Of a DNA stretch of 64,000 nt, positions 1 to 12,568 are shown in pieces; position 1 is the stretch's first letter, and every line of letters begins with the position of its first letter. A program made the translations under genes and the position numbers. Source of the DNA: Acholoe squamosa (lineage: Eukaryota > Annelida > Polychaeta > Phyllodocida > Polynoidae); contig OX439045.1 in the NCBI GenBank assembly GCA_949317995.1, forward strand, positions 10,710,174-10,774,173. Reading direction: 5' to 3'. The notes under the pieces were generated by a model. The model was not told the origin of the DNA and made no database searches. It was given only the letters and a program-made list of their open reading frames with translations.

Positions 1-352
1 CTACTTTTGATCAATATGATCTGTTTTCACTATATATGACCTTAATTGACCCATCCTGACCTTATTGACCTACTTTTGACCAATTCGACCTATTTTCACC
101 ATGTTTGACCTAATTTGATTTACTTTAACCTTATTGACCTATTTCTGACCAATTTGACTGGTTTTCACCATATTTGACCTAATTTGACCTATCCTACCCT
201 AATTGACATGCTTTTGACCAATTTGGCCTATTTTCACCATATTTGACATAATTTGACCTATGCTACCCGAATAGACATACTTTTGACCAATATGACCTAT
301 TTTCAACATATTTGACCTAATTTGACCTATCCTGACCCAATTGACTTATTTT
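1..352. repeat. 69-bp satellite, five tandem copies
   Basis: Copies start at about 1, 70, 139, 208 and 277. Each has the core order CTACTTTTGACCAAT, CCTATTTTCACCATA, TTTGACCTAATTTGACC, then ATTGAC. The repeats are themselves built from shorter TTTGACC words. The array is cut by the window edge, so its true size is unknown. It has no coding potential. Confidence 0.9.
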
Positions 353-384
353 GACAGCTACTCTTTTAAGAACTCGCAATTACC

Positions 385-830
385 TAATGTATGAACCAGC
401 AGGCACTCTATTTGGGAACCAGCAGGAAGTGGGTGCAGGAACCAGCACCTAATGGATGTGGGAACCACTACCAGCTACTCTATGTGGAAGCCAGCAGGTA
501 CTGGGTGCAAGAACCAGCAAGGGTGTGGGATCCAGCAGCTACTTGGGTTAGGAACCATTTTATATGGGAACCAGCAGCTACTGGATGTGGGAACCAGCAT
601 GTACTGGGTACAGGAAACAGCAACTAATGTGCATGGGAACCACCAAGTGCTGGGTGTGGGAACCAGCAGCTACTTGGTATGGGATCCAGTGCCAGTAGCG
701 GATAGGTGTGGAACCACAGTTACAGTGGGTGGGAACCACCAGTTACAGGATGCTGGAACCACCAACTACTTGGTGTGGAACCATCAGTTATTGTGTGAGG
801 GAACTGATAGCTACCCAGTAGTTGCTGGTA
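385..830. repeat. Degenerate minisatellite of about 20-25 bp
   Basis: The phrase GGGAACCAGCAGCTACTGG recurs with many changes across the stretch. Long overlapping open frames in this block follow from the repeat composition, and their translations are merely repetitive. I do not call a gene here. Confidence 0.75.
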
Positions 831-1054
831 TAAACTTTGTTCATATAGAAAGACATAGAGTGCACAATGCAATGCTAAAAGATACCTGTCACAAGTTGGT
901 TTTCATGAGTTGACACCTTGACAGTTTGACAGCAATGAAATGAAATTGACTTTGAACATTAATATTGGTTTTGGACTCTAACTTTTTTTGTGAAAGTCAA
1001 CTCTTTACTTCAACTTCAATTTGACCCTTGTGGGCCACTGTAGTTTACTGTTTA

Positions 1055-1060
<6 letters not shown>

Positions 1061-1128
<68 letters not shown>
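1061..1128. repeat. (TA)34 microsatellite
   Basis: An uninterrupted run of 34 TA dinucleotides. The poly-Tyr/Ile translation across it is an artefact. Confidence 0.97.
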
Positions 1129-1130
<2 letters not shown>

Positions 1131-2757
1131 ATACTTTGCATTGGATGCACTGATTGAATTGGTAGTGTAAAGGTGACCCTCTATCATTTCGGGATCCTTG
1201 ATCAATAAATTGAAGTTATTTCATTTATATATCTCTAGCCAAAAGATCTAGACAAACCCCTTCCATTGTCAGTGCCAAACCAATCCAAACATTCAGCTCT
1301 GCATTGGCAATGGGGTTAATCAACAATGATGGTGGGGGGGCGGCTCCTTAGGTGTAAATAATTCTACAACCAGATTTTGTGGAGTTTGTGTCATTATCTT
1401 TCTTGCTCTGCCGACAAGTTTCATTGTTCTACTGTTCCTTTGGTTATGGCAAAATCCCTTTAGATTCCCCTGTGATGAAGAACAAAAGGCAGATTGCATT
1501 ATTAGAAAATCTCTTTCACTAAGAAAAGAAAGTTCATTTCAATGGAATTAGAAATTGAAGTTATAAAAAAGGTTCTTAGTACTTGAAAAGGAATCCCTGT
1601 AGTGGGAGAAATGGGACGGGTAATGAAAACCATCCACAAGATAATCAATAAAGCGAAGCACTAAAGTTTTACCAATAGAAATAAAGCCAAATACTGCCAT
1701 TGACACAAATGACAAGGGAAGGGGAAATCAATTGTTCAAAAAGATAATCCTCTTTATTCATAAGTCAATACTTTCATTAGCTTTAGGGAGTGTTTTTGAG
1801 AAATATTTGTGTACAGTTCTCTGCAAATGGACATTTCCATGACTTTTTTTTTGTCTTATATTTTCGAGCAGGCATGAACTAACCAGAATCTCCTTATGAC
1901 ATGGTTACCATATTGGCATGAATAAGTGCTGGCATGCTCGTTAACCTCAACGGATTGTATACCCGGTCCCTATTAAAGACCATGATTTTTCAGATTTCAA
2001 CACACCTATGCCTCGATGCTTATGTGAGACCAGTGCTTATTCAAATACCTGACACTTATATAGGACAATATGCTGCCCTTTTCCTTACCAGATGAACTTC
2101 TTTCAGAGCTACTCAATGTAACATATATACAGTTGCCCTCTTTTTTTAACATAGAGGATGCAGTAACCAGGTGTTGATGAGAATTAAGATTTATCAAACC
2201 TTAAAATTTGATAGGATACTAAAGGCTTTAGAGGGAAAAAGTCTGAGACAACCAGAGTGTTGTTAGAAAAAAAAAGAGGCACAATACAAAACGAGTACTG
2301 TAATAGACCATTCAAGACCTTGGGTCTCAAATATGCTTTTGTTACAATTGAGCACCTTGTGGCAGGAGCATTGAAATAAAAAAGTAGCTGGATGCTAAAA
2401 CTGGCCAGTACTGTTGGCCTTAATCCTTTGGCAGTTGGTTTTAGAGTGTTGTCCATATAGAGGCAAGCATATACTACATTGTACAAAAAGGACAACTTAT
2501 AATCTCATAAATTTTAACAGTGTATCCTAGTTAAGACTCCTGTCTTTACCAATTGATTTCTGCTGAAATCTTACTACTGCTATGTGATTTAAGAATTATT
2601 CTTCTTGCATAGCAATGCCCCAAAGCAACATATTTAAGATGAAGAATACATGAAGAGAGCTAGAAAACATTTAGGCATATGAAAAGCCAAACTATTACTG
2701 GAACATCCCTTAAGCAAGACAATCATAATAGTTTTTTTTTCATGTACTGTTGTAATT
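1129..2757. other. AT-rich stretch with no recognisable gene
   Basis: I see only short open frames without family resemblance, no RNA gene and no clear repeat. Short homopolymer runs occur, for example the A run at about 2268-2276. Confidence 0.6.
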
Positions 2758-3200
2758 GTGGCCATGAATTTTAGGCTGTCCCTACCTCCCTACCCACTCC
2801 TTCTGCCACTTCCCCGTGCATCATGCTCTGAGGCCCTCCCTACCTCCCTACCCACTCCTACTGCCCCACCTACCATACGTCATGCCTCTGAGGCTGCCCC
2901 TACCTTGCTCCCAAACCTCCCCAACCCTCCCACCTCTCCTTCCATGCATGATGCCTCTGAGATACTACCTACCTCCCTCCTCGACCCTCCCACCTGTCCT
3001 TCTATGCATGATGCCTCTGAGATACTACCTACCTCCCTCCCCGACCCTCCCACCTTTCCTTCCATGCATCATGCCTCTGAGACTGTACCTACTTCCCTCC
3101 CCAGCCTCCTGCCACTCCTCCCGGGCATCATGCCTCTGAGATTGTACCCCACCTCCTTCCCCACTTCTTCTTCCTCTCCTCCCAGACTGCCCATGCCTCT
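2758..3200. repeat. 60-bp pyrimidine-rich minisatellite
   Basis: Units centred on GCATGATGCCTCTGAGA followed by CTACCTCCCTCC recur every 60 bp, most exactly at 2941, 3001 and 3061, with decayed copies either side. Because 60 is a multiple of three, all frames stay open and give Pro/Leu-rich translations on both strands. These should not be taken for genes. Confidence 0.9.
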
Positions 3201-3729
3201 TCATCTGTCCCTTTTGCTCAAAAAGTACATCTCCAGATCTTGGGATTTACCGGGCTTTACATAAGTCAGTAAAATTATCTGGATAAACATAATCCTGCGT
3301 GATTGTATGAAAATATGAAACCTCAAAGCCGATCCACATTTATGTATGATTCCATTTCAGTAAGTCCCAATGTTGGTGCAGTGTTCGTACCCAATTGTAT
3401 GCCAATTTGTATTTTGTACTTCAGTTGTACGTTTGTACCCAAATTTGCACAGTGTACAAAATTGTACTCCAATTTCTATTTTTGTACACCTAATTTGTAC
3501 CTTGTACCCCTATGTTGCACAAAATGGTATGTTGTACACGATCTGTATGCATGAAAAAAAAAACAACAACAAAAACATTTGTAGACATATGTATACCCAT
3601 TTCTATGGAAATTGAGACAACTTCAAAGCCATGTTGTATGTCAAGCATTCTTAGGTCTGTTTGGCATCCAAACCAGACAGTTGCACAGTAGAATTAAGGA
3701 AATGTATTCAACCCAAAAATGTTGTACAT

Positions 3730-5028
3730 GGTTGAAAATCATAGAAGTGAGCCAAATAGAATGTTGTGGTCATTTGGAGGTCGCCGAGTCCCTGAGCTTA
3801 GGATTTTGATTTTTTCACTAATTTTCTTTGCTCATTTTTTCGGGCCCAATGAGTTCTTTCAAGGTTTTATTGGTCCAAAGTCGATTTCTTTTTTTGTGTG
3901 GAAATAGGACTGGGCATGTGTCTGTCCGCTTTTTATATGTAAACTATAGAGTCTTGGGGTGAAATTGAACCAAAGGTTGTGCCCCACATAAGCCTAAGTA
4001 CACAATATATAGGACAAGTGATTGTTACCTTGCCTTGCCAGTAGCAAGGTTAAGAAGAGCTTTTTGTCCGGGCGAAATTGTGTCCGGTCGAGTGACCTTT
4101 CAGTAATATCTTATGTTCAGGGCTTCATTTTTTACATAAATAGTTGTCAGATCATCATAAAAGTCTTGGATCTGGACCATTCTGATCCAGTCCAATGTGT
4201 CTTTATTGTCAGGAAATGCACTTACTTTTGATAAACGTTTATCGTGATTTTGTTCAGTTTTCTTGTCTAGAGAAAAAAAAATACAACTCCTGCCCCTCCT
4301 GTGTACAATTTGCACATTCAACTATCCTAACCATGTCAGTTTTTTAAACCCCCCCCCCATATATCTAAGTATGTAATGTATAGAAAATTTTGTTATTGCT
4401 TTGCCTTGCATCAACAGGGGAGGAAATCTAATGTGGCTGTAAAGCAAATGTCCGAGCGAGTGACCAATTGCAATATTACAAGGTATTGTCAATGGTCATT
4501 CTAAGGTACAGACATATTTTTTCCCCACTATACCTATATACCAGCTGAAACCTTTTGTCATGGGCATTGTCTTACATATAGTCACCTGTGCTTGCAATAC
4601 TCTGTGTCCCTTTTATGTACAACAGCAAGGAAAGAATATTTTAGGACCCATAATTGAGTGAAAACCCAGTCTTAAGTAAGGCAAAGGCCCAGAAAATATA
4701 GCTATATGTCTATGAACCCAACCACTAGACCTAGTTCTACAGGAAAAATAATATAACAGGGCACCAAAAATCTATTCCTATATGGAAGGCCTACAAGGCA
4801 TATACCCCCCTATGGTCACTCACCCAGACACATTTCCAGGGTATCTATGTTGCATGCATTGCCATAGCAACAGTTTTCATATTTAAGTTATAATATTATC
4901 TCATAGTCAGTTACCCCAAAACCTATAGACTATGCACAACAAATAACTTGGAAATACTCCAAGGATTCTTCTGAGACCCCCAAAATGGCAACAAAATTCT
5001 ATTTGGCTTATTTCTATGATTTTCAACC
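3730..5028. mobile_element. 1.3-kb inverted-repeat DNA element inserted in the retroelement remnant
   Basis: The ends are imperfect inverted repeats of about 70 bp, beginning GGTTGAAAATCATAGAA on the left and matching the reverse complement of about 4960-5028. A second inverted match (around 3945 against 4905-4930) shows the homology continues inward. ACAT is duplicated at 3726-3729 and 5029-5032. Homology of the host retroelement resumes immediately on both sides. Inside, about 3985-4140 and 4345-4500 are diverged direct repeats (GTCCGGTCGAGTGACC and GTCCGAGCGAGTGACC). No transposase is visible, so it is non-autonomous; the superfamily is not assigned. Confidence 0.75.
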
Positions 5029-5175
5029 ACATACTGAAAAGTCTCTATCACAAAACTTGTATTTGAAGTACTCCCTATTACTTCAAATCCTCTTACATAC
5101 AGTATGAAACTAGACATTAGGTAAAGCGTTTTTATACATTCTCTCTGCGAAATGATGGAGTTTCACATCTTTATG

Positions 5176-5191
5176 CGGGAGGGGGACTATT
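5176..5191 (+). other. Polypurine tract of the retroelement remnant
   Basis: GCGGGAGGGGGA lies immediately upstream of the LTR, in the same relative position as the polypurine tract of element A. It would prime plus-strand DNA synthesis. Confidence 0.65.
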
Positions 5192-6399
5192 CTGTCTTAT
5201 ACATTTTATTAATGCCATAAATTGTAACATATGATTATAGTAATGCATATAATATGAGGCATAAATGTAAATAGAACTACATTAGAGCATTCATGGTCCA
5301 CTAATCACCAGAAATACATTAAATAAATGTTAAGGACCAGTGTGAGCCACCTCATGGTTGACTGACTATGAACAGTAGTGTATATAATTGTTTAAGGACA
5401 ATTCAATGCAACCTCATGGTCCACTGACCCTGCCAGGCCACCATATACTAACAATAGTCTATAAAAGTGATGAGTCATGTACTTCCGGTTGTGTTCACGC
5501 CGGTGCATTAAAAACCCTAGGGCAGATCAAGGACCAGGCCTGGAAAGGCCAGTCCTTGGCACATCATATGACCTTAATCCCGTCTCAAAAGACCTATTAT
5601 TACCGGAGTTACGCTGCGGAGAGTGTTTTCGCCACAGACCCATAAATAAGAGCTGCGTGCATGCGCGGCGGTCAGCAGGTAGCTGATACGTTCAGCTACC
5701 AGCATGTGCAGTTACTAAGCCACAGACCCACTGACGGCCGAGATACGGGCTGCCAAACTTTGAACGGTAGAATGGCCCTAACCTAGGCGAGAAACACAAT
5801 CGGATACCTCTAACCTAGGCGGGGAACATAATAGAGCATCCTCTGTAGCTTGTACAAACCATAGGGGCTCAGTGTGTGAACCCCCTGCCCCAGCCAATTA
5901 GACTGGTACAGACAATAGACTGTCTCCACAACTCAGACATAGCATGGAAAGCGATACCAAATAAGGTATGGCCAGTCAACACCAGAGATGGGATATAAGG
6001 CCCCCTGTAGGAGGTCCCACCATCTCAGTAACCAGCAAGACAGCAAGAGGTACACACCTCCTCCAGCAGCAGAGCTCCAGGCCAAGACCACCTCTTCAGG
6101 GCAGACTATGCCCCACCAGCCATAGTTCTGTCCCCTAGTGGCTGGAGGCTCTGCCCAACTTTACTGCAGAGGGTAACATACTTTATACATATTTTATCTC
6201 TATATTAGACACTGGAGTCCAGCTGTAGGAATGCACCTAGCAACTTCTGTATTAACACTGCTAATACTTGCTATGAATTCTAAGAGCTGGAGTGTGAGAA
6301 CTATATAGACATTTCCAAGAGTTGACCCTTTATAACAACTAGTCACATGAGATCTCTCATATGACAACTTGATCATACACACATAATCCTTGTATGACA
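5192..6399 (+). repeat. LTR of the retroelement remnant
   Basis: The LTR starts CTGTCTTATACATTTTATT, comparable to CTATCATATACCATTTTATT in element A. It ends CTCATATGACAACTTGATCA followed a little later by GTATGACA, comparable to the end of the element A LTR. It is 1208 bp against 1347 bp. A GATATAAGG motif near 5992 could be its TATA box. No matching LTR is found upstream in the window. Confidence 0.8.
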
Positions 6400-7296
6400 T
6401 TATGTACTTCCTGGCAGTTATTTAAGGTGTTTCGGTTGCCTGAAAACCAATATCCTATGATTTTGAAATAGCTGTAAACCAATGTCGAAGCTCCATAGTC
6501 ATATTACCATTTATCGGTATTTTGTGGGGCTATAAATACAATATAATGGCCCCCAATAGGTGACCAAATCAGCTCGATCTGAATCTGCATGCTTTCCTCA
6601 TGATTCTAGGCCTTACTTTGCCTATGATGACATAGTGCAAGTGGTGTTTTTTAATATATGGATGGAAATATACACAAAAATACCCATTTTTTGCTCCTGG
6701 CGGCCATATTGGATTTTTCAAAAATTTCAAAATCATGCTATTTTGACTTCTTGATTTTTTTATTGTGGATATAAAGTACAATGTTATTATCCTAGAGTGA
6801 ACAAAGGCATAATATTATTAGCAAAATAGCAATAAATATGAATTAATTTAGTATTTTCCAATTTTTTATCCTTGGAGGGGGTGGTCAGGGGGGTTAGAGT
6901 GGCCAAAATCAAAAACGAACCCCAGATTCTTGTTTCTCATGATGAGTAGCAACTTTTGGAGGTGTCCCCAAAAAAGTTTTGGTCTAAACTCCCCCCTACT
7001 ATTAACATAGCAATGTCTGTTGCGGTTTTGTTTTTTCATTTGTGAGGGGGGGGGGGAGGATTTGGTCCAGTACTGTATTTATGGGAATATTATGATACAT
7101 AATGGTAAAGGTAACTGCTGATTAGTGTTTCTTCATAACCCTTTCCTGCCCAATCAACATGACGTCAATAGGCCGAGTAAGTAAATAAATAGAAGATACA
7201 TCTTGGTACCTTTGCTATGACATCATGGTAGAAAAATTCACACAGGTTATTCAACACCTGGGTACAGTAGGTGGTCTTATTAGGGCATTGTCAGTG
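6400..7296. other. No recognisable gene
   Basis: AT-rich DNA with G runs at about 6876-6890 and 7046-7056. No conserved open frame or RNA gene was seen. Confidence 0.55.
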
Positions 7297-7600
7297 CACT
7301 GAAAACATGGAAGATCCGAAACTAGTCAGCGGTGACCACTTTAGGTCCTCAAGTTGACGATACCTAAAACTACAGCTTTAGGTAGTCAAAATGACGACTT
7401 TAGGTCATCATCCTGACGACCTGAGTCATCAGGATGACAATACTGACAGTACAGAGTCATCATATTGATGACTCAGGTCGTCAGGATGACAACTCAAAGT
7501 CTTCATTTTGACTACCTAAAGCTGTAGTTTTAGGTATCGTCAACTTGAGGACCTAAAGTGGTCACCGCTGACTAGTTTGAGAACTTCTAGGTTTTCAGTG
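7297..7600. mobile_element. Foldback (hairpin) element with about 150-bp arms
   Basis: The sequence is one long palindrome. The left arm begins CACTGAAAAC and contains AAACTAGTCAGCGGTGACCA, and the right arm repeats these in reverse complement, ending GTTTTCAGTG at 7600. The centre (about 7410-7490) consists of GTCATCAGGATGAC-like inverted words. The arms are nearly identical for over 100 bp, so the RNA or single strand would fold into a long hairpin. No coding sequence and no convincing target-site duplication was found. It ends four bases before the 3.7-kb tandem duplication begins. Confidence 0.8.
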
Positions 7601-7604
7601 TGGA

Positions 7605-10600
7605 GCCTCAGTATTTAGCATAACATTCACCTGAGGTCCCCTCAGGCACCAGTGTATCAGGTGTAAGGTCCATCAAGGAGACAGTGTATCAGATGTTTGA
7701 AGTGATAGGTTTGTTCTTGTGACCTTCTCTTATCTCTTAACTATTTAACACACTGATATGAACTGGTCATATCATTTACATATGAAAATATAGATTACAA
7801 CCAAAAGAAATATTGATGAGTGAAGTATCAAAGAGGTCAAAGGAGAAAGGCTTTCAATGTTTTGTTCTCTTACTCTGAAAACATCCCTTCTTGAGATCAC
7901 TGATGTACATCTCATGTTTTATTTTGGCTATACCTTTGGGAACAAGTGATTGGGGAAAATCCTAATAGCTCATTTGCTTTATCCCATCTAGGGTACTATG
8001 TTTTGTTTCAAAGTAATGAAGTATATAATGTGTGGCCAGAATTATGGAAGGAATATTTCCATTTCCCACAGACAAAAAAAAAATATTAATGTTACATGAA
8101 ACACAGGAGTTTCCTTCCCTACCATTTGAATCATCAACATCAACATACGACTTCCCTTTTTGTAATGTGCAGACCAACTTGGTAGAAGGAAATCAGTGAG
8201 AGCCACCGAATAGAGACTTAACAAAACTGATTTGAAGTCAGGAGGGTGTTGCTCCTATTGTAAAAAGAGCTGCGAGTATGTGCCCTCTTTTCTAAACAAG
8301 TCGTGCGCTGCTTCACCTAAGTACTTGCACTCACCACATTCGTCTGAAAAGTCACCTGCCTTGTTTAAAATAGAGAGAGCTGCACTACCAGGTACCTATT
8401 CATCTCACACGCGCCATACTTTATTATACTGACTGACTTCTCCCAACTAGGTACCTACTCAAATCCCCCTTTTTTAGCACTGTACTTGAATGACCACTTG
8501 TGAGCAACAAAAGGGACAAGTTATATCTACATGAAAAGAAAGGACTGGAAATCAGGGCATTTTTAGCCAGCTCTTCCTTTTACTATAGGAGCAACAACCT
8601 CCTGGTCACTAACGTCCCCATTTCACGACCCTCAGACTCAAGTAGGACTATAAATACATCCAGAGGACTATTTGGCTACAGCTTTAATGTGAAGCTAGTA
8701 GGCTCCTCAGAAATAGCCTTCTGAATGTAAAAGTTCAGATTAGTTTCCTTACTTGAGGAGTTACCAGGCTAACAGGAAGAGTAGTACCAGTGGTGTAGGT
8801 CACTGAATGTCAACCGCCCCGTGCTCTTCTTTCTTGATAAAGCTCGTATACCTTGCCCTTTGTCCTCATCCTAGTGCCTCACTGGCAAAATGTATGTGCT
8901 AAATGAAGCATCCTGAAAGCAAGGTTTTAACCACAGAGAGCAAGATTTTGGTCTTTCCTTCCTGCAGTCACTATCCCTAAGGGTGTAGTTTATTTTTTTC
9001 ATAATTCCTAGGGACGGGAGAGACTGTGGTTTTCCAATTTTCTTGAAAATGTCATTTCTCTTTAATTTGGTCTTGGCATTACTGTGTGTGTAGCCAGCCC
9101 TGAGAATGCTTGTCATGTCCTGACTGCCACCAGAAGGGATTTTCATTAGATCACCAGTGGTATGCACTAGGGCCTAGATAAAATTTTGTAGGTAGCGTGA
9201 CATCCATATAATGGCAGATGAGGTCATGAGGTCATGACACCACATGTAGTGATGGCAGCCGGCTGGAGTAAGGTATATAGGAACCAAGATTACATACTCC
9301 AAGCTCTAAAAGAAGTTGAAAAAAACACCAATCCTAAGGACACAGAGCTACACTTTCCATTAGTGACTGATAGCTGTCAGTCTGCAGTTTATTTTGATTT
9401 GATTTCCAGTCACTGCCTTGCTGCATGTTTTCAGTGCATTTTCCACTGTCCTTGAGGGCCGCGACAAAGCCGTCACGAGCAACCAGTCTAACTAGTGATG
9501 AAGGGTACACAGTTGTTTGTTAGAAGTACAATTTTTGCCCTCACTAGTAATGATACAATGAACGTTAACAAGAAATACCCCCTCTGTTTTAATTGTAAAG
9601 AACAGATACACAATCATAACTTATATCAGCCAGATTCATGACAATTTGGACAAGAAGACAACATTCATGGTAGGGTTAGGCAGTGTCTTTCCAATAGCCA
9701 CAGATAAGGGGAATTCAACGGAAGCCCAGCTATATCAATTGTTATCTTTCCTATTAAATGATTAAGTCCAAAAAATATGAAAAATAAATTCAAATTTTCT
9801 TCTGGGAGCATACAAATCTGGAAACATGGCAACAGTCTTTTTCTAAAACTCTATACCCAGGGTGTGACACTGTACTTGTTTTCGGCATCTTTTATAGATT
9901 TCCAAAATGGCATAAATTATTCAATTTATTTTCTGAAAAGCAAGGAATTTGCTTGAAGGTCCTCTTGGGGAGAGGGGAAAAAGGGGCGGGGAATGGTATT
10001 TCTTCTTGTGGCTAGTGGCTATCCATCTTGATTCCTGGTCTATGTGAGAGCAAGTCAAAGACCACCTGTAACCACCTGAATACCATTGATTGACCTATTC
10101 ATGGTGTAAGTCACCAGCCTGCAGTATCCGACAGGTTGCGAGCTCGGGTCTAACTGACAAATCTACCAAGCAAATTGTCGTCCTTTGTCGCCATGATTGG
10201 TCATCAATAGTGACTCCTTTTTGAGTGATAAATCATTCCGTCATCTTTCGCCACTGTGTGTTAGACTCACATGGCATAGCAATTGCTATTCCTGGTGATC
10301 TTGTGCTATAACGACGTTGTGTTCCATGTAGCGACATGCGTGAGCCACTTCACACAGGTTGACGAGGACTCATGACAATTTGCTGGAATAGTCACTGCAG
10401 GCCATTTGTTTGTCAAGTTGCGTATTAAAGCTGCTCCACTACTGATTCATCCAGTATCTAATGCATTACTATCATATCCCTCCCTATTTTTTGAACAAGT
10501 GAAATCTAGATATGGTAGTCTTAAGAATGAGGTATTTCGAGCTGTAGGCTAGTTTCACAAAAAAAAAGTATATTTTAACCCTTCTTCTGTTTTCTTATAG

Positions 10601-11303
10601 AGAACTGGATGCTATTATGGCATTGGATAAGGTGATAGAAAGGGAGACAAAAGAACTCACTACCTTATTTTGTCTGTCTCTTTATTTACTTTGTTAATTA
10701 TGAAGCCAACAAGATTTCTGTAATTTGTATTAATATCTAGACCATACTTATAAACTACTGTGATAGAGATAGCATTAGCTCTATCACATGCACCTATTAC
10801 AGGGAACTCCATTATCAGTTATCTGGAAATCTATTGTTCAACCAGATGGCTGCCAGGCCACATTTAAATTCTCAGTGGCTCCTGACAGCTTGGTTCACTC
10901 CAACACCATTTTTTCTATCATATCAATTTCAATTTCTGAAAGGTCCCGCTTGATTTCAGGAATTCCATTTAAGACTCACTTAACAGCTAACAGCAGTCAT
11001 TTCCTATTCCATGAGAGAATTCAGCAAATTCAGAAATGTTGGGTTTTATCAAATTAAAAGTTGAGAAGCCGGCATGGTGATGGTGCACATTTTGTCACAG
11101 TGTTGAGGGTCAATGTTCGTGATGCATTGGTTTATTCATAAAGCTTACAGGTCCATGTCACTTAGGGAGTAGTCATTATTTGTCAGCTGTTTTGACTGGT
11201 ATCAGGGCGGGGGCGGGGGCGTAATAAATCTGTGCACATCAACATGAAAACTCTAATGTTGTTAGCTAATGATGCTTGTGGTTCTGGGTGCGACTTAGAT
11301 ATG
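7605..11303. repeat. 3.7-kb tandem duplication, unit 1
   Basis: Unit 1 starts GCCTCAGTATTTAGCATAAC and runs to TTAGATATG at 11303, where unit 2 begins with the same start. The two units are collinear and nearly identical throughout. Unit 1 retains about 21 bp (near 8927-8947) and about 50 bp (near 9763-9835) that unit 2 lacks. Offsets between matching sites fall from 3698 to 3677 to 3625 accordingly. The duplication looks young. It contains short exon-like frames listed separately but no complete gene I can identify. Confidence 0.92.
8871..9173 (-). CDS. Exon-like open frame in duplication unit 1, unknown product
   Basis: On the - strand a pyrimidine-rich TTTTATCTAG precedes the frame like a splice acceptor. 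The frame then stays open for about 100 codons to a stop at 8871. The translation is mixed and lysine-rich (for example TKLKRNDIFKKIGKPQ) and not repetitive. No ATG opens it, so if real it would be a terminal exon. The copy in unit 2 keeps the frame open despite a 21-bp (seven-codon) deletion. I recognise no family. It may be chance, since the two copies are too similar for conservation to carry much weight. Confidence 0.25.
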   Translation of the reverse strand, partial: ALVHTTGDLMKIPSGGSQDMTSILRAGYTHSNAKTKLKRNDIFKKIGKPQSLPSLGIMKKINYTLRDSDCRKERPKSCSLWLKPCFQDASFSTYILPVRH

Positions 11304-12568
11304 GCCTCAGTATTTAGCATGACATTCACCTGAGGTCCCCTCAGGCACCAGTGTATCAGGTGTAAGGTCCATCAAGGAGACAGTGTATCAGATGTTTGAA
11401 GTGATAGGTTTGTTCTTGTGACCTTCTCTTATCTCTTAACTATTTAACACACTGATATGAACTGGTCATATCATTTACATATGAAAATATAGATTACAAC
11501 CAAAAGAAATATTGATGAGTGATGTATCAAAGAGGTCAAAGGAGAAAGGCTTTCAATTTTTTGTTCTCTTACTCTGAAAACATCCCTTCTTGAGATCACT
11601 GATGTACATCTCATGTTTTATTTTGGCTATACCTTTGGGAACAAGTGATTGGGGAAAATCCTAATAGCTCATTTGCTTTATCCCATCTAGGGTACTATGT
11701 TTTGTTTCAAAGTAATGAAGTATATAATGTGTGGCCAGAATTATGGAAGGAATATTTCCATTTCCCACAGACAAAAAAAAATATTAATGTTACATGAAAC
11801 ACAGGAGTTTCCTTCCCTACCATTTGAATCATCAACATCAACATACGACTTCCCTTTTTGTAATGTGCAGACCAACTTGGTAGAAGGAAATCAGTGAGAG
11901 CCACCGAATAGAGACTTAACAAAACTGATTTGAAGTCAGGAGGGTGTTGCTCCTATTGTAAAAAGAGCTGCGAGTATGTGCCCTCTTTTCTAAACAAGTC
12001 GTGCGCTGCTTCACCTAAGTACTTGCGCTCACCACATTCGTCTGAAAAGTCACCTGCCTTGTTTAAAATAGAGAGAGCTGCACTACCAGGTACCTGTTCA
12101 TCTCACACGCGCCATAGTTTATTATACTGACTGACTTCTCCCAACTAGGTACCTACTCAAATCCCCCTTTTTTAGCACCGTACTTGAATGACCACTTGTG
12201 AGCAACAAATGGGACAAGTTATATCTACATGAAAAGAAAGGACTGGAAATCAGGGCATTTTTAGCCAGCTCTTCCTTTTACTATAGGAGCAACAACCTCC
12301 TGGTCACTAACGTCCCCATTTCACGACCCTCAGACTCAAGTAGGACTATAAATACATCCAGAGGACTATTTGGCTACAGCTTTAATATGAAGCTAGTAGG
12401 CTCCTCAGAAATAGCCTTCTGAATGTAAAAGTTCAGATTAGTTTCCTTACTTGAGGAGTTACCAGGCTAACAGGAAAAGTAGTACCAGTGGTGTAGGTCA
12501 CTGAATATCAACCGCCCCGCGCTCTTCTTTCTTGATAAAGCTTGTATACCTTGCCCTTTGGCCTCATC

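Larger units (their letters stand above)
3300..6399 (+). mobile_element. 5'-truncated 3' end of a retroelement related to element A
   Basis: Read on the + strand, this stretch matches the reverse complement of the 3' end of element A (22092-24380) in order. Around 3360-3545 it has the same TTGTAC-rich non-coding repeats, including a GTACGTTTGTACCCAA word shared with 24345-24370. About 5033-5110 matches 23520-23615. Then come the conserved block GCGAAATGATGGAGTTTC, a polypurine tract and a full LTR ending at 6399. Nothing of gag, pol or env is present, so the copy is a 5'-truncated remnant. It is split by the insertion at 3730-5028. The left limit near 3300 is approximate. Divergence is clearly higher than between the two LTRs of element A, so this is an older copy. 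Confidence 0.8.

Noticed and set aside
391..913. Two overlapping open frames rich in Gly/Asn/Thr
   Set aside because: They are translations of a degenerate minisatellite and have no family resemblance.
2758..3264. Open frames on both strands, Pro/Leu/Ser-rich
   Set aside because: The 60-bp repeat keeps all frames open; the translation simply repeats.
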